Assembly (NCBI GenBank): GCA_019633425.1
Contig: WSUB01000165.1
Location: forward strand, 25,230 to 89,229
Reading direction: 5' to 3'
Origin: Tulasnella sp. 424
Taxonomy: Eukaryota; Basidiomycota; Agaricomycetes; Cantharellales; Tulasnellaceae
Length of the DNA: 64,000 nt
Part shown: in pieces, positions 48,548-60,531 of the stretch
Position numbering within the stretch: position 1 is the first letter of the stretch
How the letters are laid out: each line of letters opens with the position of its first letter
Made by a program: the position numbers and the translations under genes
The notes under the pieces: generated by a model
Told to the model about the DNA's origin: nothing
What the model saw: the letters and a program-made list of their open reading frames with translations, nothing else
Database searches by the model: none

Positions 48548-49695
48548 ATCCATAAAGAGATGGCCTGGACAGGTGGTTAGGACGCGGCGGGGAGAGGCTG
48601 TATGTATATACTACTTTGGGTTGGCTATGTATCTACCTTCAAATGTATGTGTGTCCAGGTTCAACAAGTCACTGAGCGTCTGAGAAAGCAGTCAAGCGAT
48701 CACGGCTCTGAGGGCCGAGATACGACGATTGAGGCTTCCTATGCTGGTGGAAGACAGGTGGACGACTTGGTGAATGCCACGAAGTGTCAAAACCTTGAGA
48801 GTGCTAGTTGAATTTGATGTGATCCTTGGCTGCAGGTTCCGCTTTGGCTTCATCTTACATCCAACACACTCTGATCCGAACAACGTTATTATCTATATTG
48901 TCCTCTTTCGAAATAATTTTATATGGCAGCCCCTCGCGACCGGCAACAACCCCGAAGAGCGGCCTCAGGGCTCCCGCTCGGCTTTTCATCCCACGAAACG
49001 TGACGCCGCTGTCAGGGACCATTGTAGATCCGACTGACGCGTCGTGGTCAACGTCGACGACAACGGTGGCGATGGGAGGCAGAGACGTTGAACATTGTCA
49101 AAATTCATCGTCAATACATACTTAACTTCAACTTCAAAGCAATCGACGTGCAACCACCCGTCACCAACGCCGTTGACATTGCTGAGAGCATATAGGTACC
49201 GAAACTTGAGCTATTGTATTTAATTTCAAACACGTTGCATCTAATGTAAACAGTTACGAGTTGTATTTCTTTGGTATCTACGAGAATCTACTTGACCAAT
49301 GCATGAAAAGTTGGTGGAGACCTCCGGCCCTCCGCCATCAACATTGACCCGGGTCTGTGATGGTCCGCGACAGTGGTCACGTCACGTGAGGTGACCCTTG
49401 ACAGCGTTTCGGATGTCATTCGGCGCCAGAGCTTGGACCCGAATGAGGGCTCCTTTCATTTGAGTCTTCATTTCCGGTTTGCCCTCGGCACAAAGTTCAA
49501 CAATCCTCTTCATAAGCATGTGCGTGCGCATCGTGATGAGTCTTGAAGGATATGTCGGGTGATCGAGATGGAATAAGTCATGAAGAAGATATCTTCGGAA
49601 CGTTAAGACCACGTGGTAGCTGACAGTTGCAAGGTGTTACAGGCGTACGTTCATTATGGGGAGGGTTGAAGCATATGCCGGTGATCGAAATGGAA
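48548..49695. other. Long intergenic with RIB7 exon remnant and duplicated upstream motif
   Basis: Holds the 3' flank of the gene at 46776, the RIB7 terminal-exon relic at 48700-48770, AT-rich sequence, and two successive versions of the F-box upstream segment (TAAGTCATGAAGAAGAT near 49573, then the TGAGTCA copy at 49696). No independent gene was seen. Confidence 0.6.
48700..48770 (-). pseudogene. Relic of RIB7 terminal exon (copy 1)
   Basis: The minus strand reads an IVVSRPSEP-stop tail, matching the end of the RIB7 last exon (IVVCRPSES-stop at 56974). The ATG of its MGRD motif is ATA here. Flanks also match (CTTCC...GGTGGAAGACA against GCGGAAGACACATG). No splice acceptor or rest of the gene is present. 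Confidence 0.6.
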
Positions 49696-49702
49696 TGAGT
49701 CA
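49696..49702. promoter_or_regulatory. TGAGTCA motif upstream of F-box gene at 49827
   Basis: 125 bp before the ATG, in the context GATCGAAATGGAATGAGTCA. A variant TAAGTCAT copy lies about 125 bp further upstream. Confidence 0.55.
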
Positions 49703-49826
49703 CACAGAAGATCGGAACGTTAAGTCCACGAGGTGATAGTTGCAAGTTGTCGCCTGGTTTAAGACGCTCCGCGCCTGCAGCGTATCATTCTCACACGGTA
49801 TCCTAGCTTCCTCGTCGCACTCTCGA

Positions 49827-51609
49827 ATGGCTTTCAAGCCAGCATCCATCTCGACGATCAAATCTGTCAGTCAGTGCCTGCTCAACAGCATCAAATCGGA
49901 AAACGCACCATTCCTACCAGCAGGACTCTTTGATGATTCTCGGTCACCTTGGTAAGTGTAGCTCTCAGGGACAACTAGGTTTATTTCCCAATTAATAGTT
50001 TTTGACTTCTCAAAGGCAATTCACCAGCGACTTGGACCTCGACGAATTACGAGCTTGCGTTTCCAAAACATTCGACCTTCTGAAACAGCAACTATTCGAT
50101 GGCTTTGCTCTCACCTGTCGACGTCGTAACTCGCTCCTCCCAATCCAGCGCTTGCCTCCCGAGATATTCTCCGCCTCCATCGCTTACACCATGGCCGAGA
50201 TCGAGTGCCATAACCATCAGCAGAGACTTATACAGCTATCGACTGTCTCGTGGTGGTGGCGTCAGGTCACGCTCGGCACTCCTTTCCTGTGGGGCGTGAT
50301 CAGCTCGAAAGACCCATATTGGATCGTCTCTCTCGCATTGGAACGATCCAAAGATGCTCCGCTCACCGTCCTGAATGAAAGCAGCTCCTACTCCAGCACC
50401 CTTCTCGGTGGCAATTCGTACCGGAGCTCCATCGAATCAGGCGATTTCTTCGGATTGGTCTCTCCACACACGGCTCGCTGGGCCGACGCTACCTTACCAT
50501 GGTTAGGATCCGGCAGTGACAGCATCAAATGGCTTAGCCAGCACTCTACCCATCTATCACGGCACCTCCTACGACTAAATCTGGGCTGGGACGGCTCTCC
50601 CTCTACGGACAATGCCACCACTCGTTTCTCGGGTCATACGGAACGCTTGCTGGATCTCAAGCTTCAGAACCTCCACGTAGTCCCTGCAGATATCATTCGT
50701 ATTCTCGCCGCAGCTCGTCGGATGGTGTCCTTGGATCTGGATTCACTCGTCACTTCCGTTCAACAGGAGCAACCATCCGACGAGAACAGCGACCTCCCTC
50801 CTTCTCCGATCGACCTTCCATGTTTGAAAAGACTTACCCTTAAAGGGCTTCCGCCGAGCATAATGGATCCAGTTGTTCGAAACCTAAATCCCTTAACCCT
50901 GGAGAGGGCGTCTATAGTCCACAATATAGCTGTCGAGGGAGACCCAACCACACACCCCGACCCATTAGGGTCTTTCACCGCCGGTCTAATCGCAACCAGA
51001 TCCTGGACTCAGGTTCGAACGATATCAAGCGGTATCTCTCTCAAGCCCTGCTCAGGAACCATCCGTAATTTCGACGTCGAGTTGCAGGGTGACCTAGCAG
51101 CGGTTCTAGCATGGCTTCGCCTCCGCTCCCTAGCACATGTCACCCGGAGGGGCTCACTGCAGCTGGACATCAGCTCCGAGACTCTCGGAGAGAACCCGGA
51201 CCAAGGTGTGATTGAAAATCTTATGCGGCTCCCGGAGGTGGGGTCCATTGTCCTTTGGGGGCGTGCAGAGTCATGGAGATGGATGTGGCTCCTCTCTCTC
51301 CCCGACGCTGTGCAAGTAAACTCGGTGGCCTTGAAATACGACGATCCCATAAAGTCATGGCTATGGCCCGATTTGCGTTATATGCACGTTGAAGGAGACT
51401 GCATCGACGAGTTTACGATTCTGAGTGTCTTGTTGGCGAGATATGGGCCCCGAGAGACTGGAGGAGGTTCTACTGCCAAGAATGGAGGTGCGCCCGGGCG
51501 GTTGGCGAAACTTCAAGTGCGCCCTGGGCAAAAGGCGTGGCAAGCGGAGGTGCTTGACCGGATTAAAGAGTTGCTTGGGCCTGGTCGCTTCAGGTGGGTC
51601 ATATCTTAG
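49827..51609 (+). CDS. F-box-like/LRR-like protein, group II (572 aa)
   Basis: Exons 49827-49951 and 50016-51609. MAFKPASISTIKS start, F-box core IQRLPPEIFSASIAYTMAEI, SWWWRQVTLGTPFLWG and SLALERSKDAPLTV. C-terminal Leu-rich part with LLRLNLGWDGSPSTDN and RWMWLLSLPDAVQ; end LLGPGRFRW. It is closest to the next copy at 52329 (shared KDPYWIV and LNESSSYSSTLLG). Same Skp1-adaptor inference as its relatives. Confidence 0.86.
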
Positions 51610-52193
51610 TAGGTTAATAGAAGATATTTCGATATCGATGGTCTTGACACGCCGAAAGTGGCCGAGGGAGGCTGTATAGACGAATTTGGGACCTTTTCGG
51701 TCTCGTACCTTATCTCCTGTTCAATGAATTCCATGCATGTACAAGTCAACGAGTCACCGAGCGTTCAAGAAGGATGTTGGCGGGATAGAGCAATCAAGAC
51801 TCCGAGGGCTAAAATAAAACAGTAGGTTCTCTTCCCGTGATGCTGGAAGAGACGAGGAGGATTTCGCACGTGTGAAATGCCAAAACCTTGAAAGGTGGTT
51901 TTGACGTGACTCCAGGTTCGGCTTGGCAATACTCCCTATCCTCGCATCGAGCTATTACAACCTGGCCAATGTGATGACTTAATGTCCTCTGTTGACCCTC
52001 CTTTTACAAACAAAATTCCATGTTAGGAAGGAGGTCGCTCTGTCTAGGGAATTCGCCCTCTCCGTGAAGTGCAACGACCAGGTACCATCTTCGTAAGCAT
52101 GGTAGAAGAGCCGGTCTCATAGTTCCGATATTAGACAAAGTGTGCGTTCCTTGTGGTGAGGCTTGAAGGATATGTCGCGTGATCGAGATGGAA
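51610..52193. other. Intergenic with RIB7 exon remnant
   Basis: 3' flank of the gene at 49827, the relic at 51794-51865, and upstream sequence of the next gene. No other gene supported. Confidence 0.55.
51794..51865 (-). pseudogene. Relic of RIB7 terminal exon (copy 2)
   Basis: The minus strand reads SSITGRE, then a disrupted stretch and PSES-stop, equivalent to SSAIMGRDS ... RPSES-stop in the last RIB7 exon. An internal TAG and a lost Met show that it is not functional. Confidence 0.55.
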
Positions 52194-52201
52194 TGAGTCA
52201 T
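52194..52201. promoter_or_regulatory. TGAGTCAT motif upstream of F-box gene at 52329
   Basis: 128 bp before the ATG, context GATCGAGATGGAATGAGTCATG. Confidence 0.55.
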
Positions 52202-52328
52202 GGAGAAGATCGGAAGTTCAAGACCACGAGGTAGGCTGCCTGTTGCAGCCGTTAGCCGGTTTAAGATGCCCTGCGCTTGCAGGGAATCACTCCCACAAAG
52301 CGCCCTCTCCTCCCCAGTGTCCTCTTGA

Positions 52329-54297
52329 ATGACTTTCAAACCAGCATCCTTCTCGACGATCAAATCTGTCGGCCAGTACCTGATGAAAAGCATCGAATCT
52401 GAAAACGCATCCTTCCTGCCAGCAGGACTCCTTGATGATTCTCATCACCTTGGTAGGTGTATTTCTCAGGGACAACTCTTGGATTTTTCCCAATTGATAG
52501 TTTTTGGCTTCTCGAAGGCAATCTACCAACGACTTCGACCCCGACAAACTACGAGCATGCATCTCCGAGACGTTCGACCTCCTGAAGCAGCAAATTTTTG
52601 AAAGCTTTGCTCTCATCTGTCGACGTCGAAACTCGCTCCTCCCAATCCGGCGTTTGCCTCCCGAGATACTTTCCGTCTCCATCGCTCACACCATGGCCGA
52701 GATTGAGTGCCATAACCATCAACAGAGACTGATACAACTCTCGACTGTCTCGTGGTGGTGGCGCCAGGTCACGCTCGGCACTCCTTCCCTGTGGGGCGTG
52801 ATCAGCTCGAAAGACCCATATTGGATCGTCTCTCTCGCATTGGAACGATCCAAAGATGCTCCGCTCACCANNNNNNNNNNNNNNNNNNNNNNNNNNNNNN
52901 NNNNNNNNNNNNNNNNNNNNNNNNNNNNNNNNNNNNNNNNNNNNNNNNNNNNNNNNNNNNNNNNNNNNNGGGGCGTGATCAGCTCGAAAGACCCATATTG
53001 GATCGTCTCTCTCGCATTGGAACGATCCAAAGATGCTCCGCTCACCATCCTGAATGAAAGCAGCTCCTACTCCAGCACCCTTCTCGGTGACACTTCGTAC
53101 CGGAGCTCCATTGGATCGGGTGATTTCTTCGGATTGATCTCTCCACACACGGCTCGCTGGGCCGACGCTGCCTTACCATGGCTGGGATCCAGCAACGACA
53201 GCATCGAGTGGTTTGGCCAGCATTCTATCCAGCTATCACGGCACCTCAGACGACTAAATCTGAGCTGGGATGGCACTCCATCCACGGACAATGCCATTAC
53301 TCGTTTCTCGGGCCGCGCGGAATGCTTGTTGAATCTCAAGCTTCAGAACCTCCACGTAGTCCCTGCAGAGATCATCCGTACTCTCACGTCGACTCGTCGG
53401 ATGATATCCTTGGATCTGGATTCACTCGTTGCGTCCGTTTCACAGGAGGAGCGATCCGACAACGACAACGACGCCCTGCATCCTCCGATGGACCTTCCAT
53501 GTCTGACAACCCTTGCCCTTAAAGGGCTTCCACCGAGCATAATCAATCCAATTGTACGAGACCTGAATCCCTCAACCCAAGGGACAACGTCTATCATTCA
53601 CGACATAGTGGTTGAGGCGGGCCCAGCCACACACCCCAACCCGTTCGCAATTTTCACTGCCCGCCTAATAGCAAACACAACTTGGACCCGGATCCAGATT
53701 ACATCAAACGGTATCTCCCTTACTCCTTGCGAGTCAGGAACTGCGAATCATTTTGCCGTCGAGTTGCGAGGTGACCGGGCGGGGATCCTAGCATGGCTTC
53801 GCCTTTGCTCCCTTCCCCGTGTCACCAACTGGCAGAAGTGCTCGCTACAATTGGTTATCTGCTCCGAAGCCCTGGGAGAGAGTCCGGACCAAGCGGTAAT
53901 AGATCATCTTATGCGGATTCCCGGGGTGGGATCCGTTATCCTTTGGGGGCGTGCGGAGTCGTGGAGATGGATGTGGCTCCTCTCCCTTCCAGACGCCGTG
54001 CAAACAGACTCGGTGGATTCGAAGAGCAACGATCCCCTCAAGTCGTGGCTGTGGCCTGGTTTACGTTTCATTCATGTTGAAGGAGACTACATTGACGAAT
54101 TCACAATTCTGAGCGTCCTGTTGGCGAGATATGGGCGGCGGGCAACAGGACGTTCTGCTGCCGAGAAGGGAGGTGCGCCACGTCGGTTGGAGAGACTCGA
54201 AGTGCGACCTGGGCAAAAGTCGTGGCGAGCGGAGGTTTTTGACCGGATCAGAGAGCTGGTAGGACCTGGTTGTTTCCAATGGTATAAACCCCAGTAG
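52329..54297 (+). CDS. F-box-like/LRR-like protein, group II, with assembly gap
   Basis: Exons 52329-52456 (or 52452) and 52518-54297. MTFKPASFSTIKS start, F-box core IRRLPPEILSVSIAHTMAEI, SWWWRQVTLGTPSLWG; end LVGPGCFQW. Exon 1 lacks one base compared with 49827 (TCTCATCACC against TCTCGGTCACC), so the usual donor leaves the wrong phase. A donor four bases downstream (GTGTAT after GGTAG) restores it without a stop. A 99-N gap interrupts exon 2 between two exact copies of the same 78 bp, so the 59 extra residues there are an artefact; the real protein is probably about 576 aa. Confidence 0.75.
52871..52969. other. Assembly gap (99 N) flanked by identical 78-bp copies
   Basis: 52793-52870 and 52970-53047 are identical (GGGGCGTGATC ... 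GCTCACCA). Paralogs have this sequence once. The gap most likely marks two contig ends that overlap and were not merged. Confidence 0.9.
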
Positions 54298-54882
54298 GTC
54301 GATAAAAGAGATGCAGACGGTCTTGACACGTGGTTAGAAAGTGGCGGAGGGAGCCTGCATAGACGGCTCTGAGACCATTTCGATTGCGTACCTTATCTTC
54401 TGTTCAGCTCCATGTATACTAGTTCAACGAATCATCGAACGTTCGAGACCTATAGAGCCGGACCAGAGTGATCACGACTGCGAAGGCCGACCAGCGTGTC
54501 TTCCCATGGTGGAGAAAGACAAACGGGCGACTTTGTGAGTACGAAATGCAAAACCTTGAAAGGCGAGTCCGACGTGGTCCTTTGGTGCAGGTTCCGCTTC
54601 GGCATATTGCCTCATGATGTCATCCTCACATCCAACACACTTTGCATTTCAAAGGTCAAACAAACCAAACAATGTTATTGCCTAATGTCCTCTGTCGATC
54701 CCCCCTTTACGAACGAGTTTCTATGCTGGGAAGGAGGTCGATTTGTTTAAGGAGTTTGCCCTTGAGGCAGAGCGCAACAATCATCTTCTTCTTCTTCAAA
54801 AAAAAGGCCACGTGGTTTCGATCTTGGTAGTGTACGTTAATTATAGTGAGGCTTGTAGGATATGCCGGTGATCGTGATGGAA
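54298..54882. other. Intergenic with RIB7 exon remnant
   Basis: 3' flank, relic at 54472-54535, and upstream sequence of the gene at 55001. No further gene supported. Confidence 0.55.
54472..54535 (-). pseudogene. Relic of RIB7 terminal exon (copy 3)
   Basis: The minus strand reads MGRHAGRPSQS-stop, against MGRDSIVVCRPSES-stop in RIB7. It is shorter by a few codons but keeps the ATGGGAAG start of the motif and the stop. It lies at the same distance downstream of the F-box stop as the real exon lies from the gene at 55001. Confidence 0.65.
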
Positions 54883-54890
54883 AGAGTCAT
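54883..54890. promoter_or_regulatory. AGAGTCAT variant motif upstream of F-box gene at 55001
   Basis: Position and flanks match the TGAGTCA sites (GATCGTGATGGAAAGAGTCAT, 110 bp before the ATG), but the first base of the heptamer differs. Confidence 0.45.
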
Positions 54891-55000
54891 AAAGAAGATG
54901 GGGAACGTTAAGAACACGAGGTGACAGTTGCATTAAGACTCCGCGCGCTTGCCGCGAATTATTTTTACAAGGCACCCTCCCTTCTTCAACGTTCTCTCAA

Positions 55001-56794
55001 ATGTCTTTCAACCCGGCTTCCTTCTCGACGATCAAATCTATCGGCCAGCGCCTGCTCAAAAGCATCGAATCGGAAAACGCGACATCCCTTCCAGTAGGAC
55101 TCTTCGATGATGATTCTCGGCTATCTTTGTAGGTGCACCTCTCAGGCACGATCCTTGGATTACTCCTCATGTCATAGCTTCTGGCTTCTCAAAGGGAATC
55201 CATCATAGACTTGGATCTCGACGAACTACGAGCTTGCATATCCAAAACCGTCGACATTCTAAAGCAGCAACTTTTCGAAGGCTTTGCTCTCATCTGTCGG
55301 CGTCGTACCTCATTCCTCCCAATCCACCGCTTACCTCCCGAGATCCTTTCCGCCTCCATCGCGCACTCCATGGCTGATATCGAGTGCCACAACCACCAGA
55401 AGAGGCTTATACAATTGTCGACTGTCTCGAGGTGGTGGCGCGAGGTCGCGCTCGGCACTCCATCCCTGTGGGGTGTGATCAGCTCTCAAGACCCGGGTTG
55501 GATCGTCTCCCTTGCATTGAAGCGATCCAAGGATGCTCCTCTCACCATCCTGTATGAAAGCACGTCCTACTCTAGCAACCTCTACGGAGGCGAATCGAAC
55601 CGAGAGTCCATGGGATCAGACGATTTCCTCGGATTGGTCTCTCCGCACACGGCTCGCTGGGCCGACGCTACCTTACCATTGCTGGGATCCAGCGGTGACA
55701 GCGTCGAGTGGCTTAACAATCACCCTATCCAGCTATCACGGCACCTCCAACGACTAAATCTGGGCTGGGACGGCTCTCCATCTACGGACAATGCCATTAC
55801 TCGTTTTTTTGGCCATACGGAATGCTTGTTGGACTTCAAGCCTCGGAACCTCCACGTAGTCCCTGCAGATATCATCCGTATTCTCGCCTCAACTCGTCAA
55901 GTGATATCCTTGGATCTGGACTCACTCGTCGCTTCCGTTCAACAGGAGGAGCCATCCGATGGGGGCAACAACACCCCTCCTCCGACGATCGACCTTCCAC
56001 GTCTGAAAACGCTTTCGCTTAAAGGACTGCCGCCGAGCCTAATGGATCCCATCGTTCGAAACCTTGATCCCTCAACCATGGAGATGGCGACCATTGTGCA
56101 CGACATAGCTGCCGAAGGGGATCCACCCACAGGCCCCCACCCGTTCGCAACGTTCACCGCCCGTCTTGTAGCAACCAGAAGTTGGATCGAAGTCCTCATG
56201 AAATCAGAAGGCATCGATCTCAGACCTTGCTCCCGCACCAATCGCAATTTCTCTATCGACTTGCTAGGCGGCCGTTCAACCATCTTAAAGTGGCTCCGCC
56301 TTCGCTGCTTACCGCAAATCACCCGGGAATACTCGCTGGAGCTGGAGATCGACTCTGAGATACTAGGAGAGGATCCAGACCCAGTGGTACTCGACAACCT
56401 GATGCGGTTTACCCAGGTGGGATCCGTCCTCCTCCGGGGACGTAGGGAGGCGTGGAGGTGGATGTGGCTCCTCTCACTTCCCGACGCCGTGAAAACGGAC
56501 TCGGTGAATTCAAAGAGGAATGTGCCCATCAAGTCGTGGCTCTGGCCTCACTTGACTTACGTGTATTTCAACGGAGACCACGTCGACGAGTTCACGACGC
56601 TCGCTGTTCTGCTGGCGCGATATGGGGCGCGATCGGCGACAGGAGATTCGACTACTGCCGAAAAGGATGGGGTGCCATGTCGGTTGGAGCGTCTTAGAGT
56701 AAGGCCTGGAGATAACATATGGCGAGCGGAGGTTTTTGACAGGATTAAAGAATTGGTTGGGCCTGGTTGCTTTAGATGGATCAAACCCAAGTAG
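55001..56794 (+). CDS. F-box-like/LRR-like protein, group II, last of array (575 aa)
   Basis: Exons 55001-55128 and 55195-56794. MSFNPASFSTIKS start, F-box core IHRLPPEILSASIAHSMADI, SRWWREVALGTPSLWG, and SLALKRSKDAPLTI (Lys for the usual Glu). Leu-rich C-terminus with LQRLNLGWDGSPSTDN and RWMWLLSLPDAV; end LVGPGCFRW. It is convergent with RIB7; the two stops are only 180 bp apart. Confidence 0.86.
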
Positions 56795-56973
56795 GTCGAT
56801 ATATGGAAGAGACAGTCTTGACACGTGGGTTCGAAAGTCGCGGAGGGAGCCAGTATAGAACGACCCTAGAACCTTTTCGGTCCCGTACCTTAATATTCTG
56901 TTCAATTCCATGTATATACTAGTTCAAACGAGTCACCGAGCGTTCGAGAAGGACGGATGCGGGCCGGAGCGGA

Positions 56974-58057
56974 TCACGACTCCGAGGGTCGACATACAAC
57001 AATCGAGTCCCTTCCCATGATAGCGGAAGACACATGAACCACCTTTGCGGCTAACTAAAAAAGGGCAGAAATCGGTCAGTCTAAGTGATCAGCGCTTTAG
57101 CCTTGACCAATGGGAGAAAAAAAGAAACTTGCCTGCCCGTCGTCCAAAGCACCGACACCCTCGTTCCCCACGTACGTCGGAGCAACCGTGACTATAATCG
57201 AATCGACCACGCTTCCACCAGTGCTCGCTGATTTATGCGAGAGGAACGAGGAGATGACTTTTTGCCCGCCTTCGACCATGAGGCTTTTGATGCCTAGTTT
57301 GGAGAGGGTGGAAAGCACGTTGTCGATATCAAGTTTCCCTAGTGTTCGGAAATGAGATTGGTTTGGGGGACAACGTGTTTCGAGATAGGATAGGAGGAGG
57401 GGGCCACACATACCGGTCTCATCGTTGGACTTGACCGAGACAACGTTCACCCCGGCATTTTGAAGACCCTCTCTCTTGGTTGAGTCAGCTCCCTCGGAGC
57501 AGAGCACCCATGGTTGACGCCCGTTCCCGCTCGCAAAGTTTTTGACCAGCTTGCAATCGGGCTTGAACCTCAATTGAGAGTCGAGGATGATTGGGATGGG
57601 CTGAGGGTAAGGTTCTTCTAGGACTGGCAACCGACGAGCTGGAAATGAAGGGGACTTCAGACTCATTTCGAAGAATATAGGAGCCGAGAAGTGACTTGCT
57701 GTTAAGCTGCGGGTCATCGTTTAACGCGGTACCGATACCCACAAGAATTCCATCATGCATGGTGCGCATCCTTCCAATCAACCAATCCCCACGCGTAGAG
57801 TCTCCTCTTAATCTCTTCGGCCCCAAAAAAGCCCCACGAAAAGCCGAAAAGACTCACCAATGAGTCATTATCATGCTTTCATTCCCACTTAGAATCAATT
57901 GCTTCCCTCCTTTGCCCGCGATCTTGCCGTCCAGAGATTGCGCGTACGTTAGAGTGACGAAAGGTCGGTTTTCCGGAGGGCTGATAGAGCCTGAGACATG
58001 ATTCAGAACAGCTTTGAGAAATGACTCTGGGTCGGTAGTAGCGGCAGAGGATGCCAT
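56974..58057 (-). CDS. RIB7: RIB7-like 2,5-diamino-6-ribosylamino-pyrimidinone 5'-phosphate reductase (260 aa)
   Basis: Exons 57858-58057, 57700-57770, 57414-57638, 57133-57338 and 56974-57054 sum to 261 codons with stop. RibD_C-type motifs: RPFVTLTYAQSLDGKIAG near the N-terminus, MHDGILVGIGTALNDDPQLN, PIPIILDSQLRF, LMVEGGQKVISSFL and the closing MGRDSIVVCR. It performs the NADPH-dependent reduction of the ribosyl side chain in riboflavin synthesis, in the cytosol. The introns at 57639-57699 and 57055-57132 begin with GCAAGT (GC-AG class). Reading through the last one would end the protein at 57097 without the conserved MGRD end. It shares a 605-bp divergent upstream region with histone H4. 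Confidence 0.88.
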
Positions 58058-59278
<1,221 letters not shown>

Positions 59279-60531
59279 ACTTTACACTACACTTTACTCT
59301 TGTCATTGTCCAGTATTGTAATATTAGTAGTGCCTCATTGTACTCCCGTCTCTGCCTTGTCCTATTATGGCATATCACCTGGTCAAACTCTGCTTCCGTG
59401 TGCCGAGACCGCGAGATTCGAACCCCCTGTCATCGCCTTGTCCGCCCCGCACCCACGCCCCGCCACCGTCCGCTCCACCAATGAAATCCATCCGAACGCT
59501 GCACCAAAGTAGCTCGCCGCCGCCGTGCCTGACCTCGTCGCCGTCGGCCCACGCATGACTCATCACATTTCAAACTCCGCTCTTCAGCCCCTCTCCCGCC
59601 ACACAACCTTTTTTTTCCCCCTCCCCGCGGCTCGACGGACCTGCGTAAAACCCGTTTCCCGCCGACACTTCCCGTCCGCTGGAAAGCCGCGTTGCCACCA
59701 TCCACTCTCTGCGCACACATCGTTCGGCATCACCCGTTAACGCCCAACATTTTCCACATAGAACGGCGGCGGCTCGTCGTCAGTCAGAGCGCACAGTGTA
59801 TTCAGCTCCCTCCCCCTCCCTCGACCTTGACGTCCAAGCAGTTTTTGGTTAGAACACGCCTCCCGGACGCCACCAACCCGTTGTCCGCGTAAACACAACC
59901 TGGACCTCCAGAGCGGCACCCCCCGAAGCCCAAACGAAAATCCAGACCACTCGACCTCGCTCTTTTTTTAATTCCACTTGCCATCAAACCATTCATTCGA
60001 CGGTACATTCCGAAATCTTGATTGCGTTGCCCGATTCAAACTGGGTCTTTCCCATTCTTGGGTCCTTGATCGCGATTTGCGCTGTGTTAAAAACTCAGAG
60101 CTCCTCACGCTCATACGCCTTCCGTCCTCTTCTCCCTTTCAACGGAGGTTTCCAGTGTGTGCCAGCAATTGATTTACACAGGCTAACACCCTTGATGGAA
60201 CGTTGCTCGATATAGGATAGTACGAGATAACCGATTGGTGAGTAGTGTCGTGGAACCTTGGGAAAAGGCTTTTCATTCCGTCTTTGGGGTTGGTCACTGA
60301 GTTTCGTGCTGTTCCCGGTTTAGCGTCTGGCACTGACATCCCTGGAATTGCACTTCCCGCCCGGCCTTCAAACAACGTATAAGTAGAGAGCGTTTGAGGG
60401 GTGTCGTTCAGCATCTCGATTTCCCCCCTCCGATCGCCCCTTCTATCTGCGCAACCCCTCCTGACATCCACAACCCCCCTCCCCTCCAAAACCACTTTGA
60501 TATATCTACCACCACCATACTCTTAACGACA
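59279..60531. other. Intergenic, C-rich
   Basis: H4 3' flank followed by a pyrimidine-rich stretch and the upstream region of the gene at 60532 (GTATAAGTAG near 60378 may be a TATA-like element). Overlapping short frames here lack motifs. No gene supported. Confidence 0.6.

Noticed and set aside
57097..57132. RIB7 ending by read-through at 57097
   Set aside because: It would remove the conserved closing MGRD segment. The GC-AG intron to 57054 restores it in phase.
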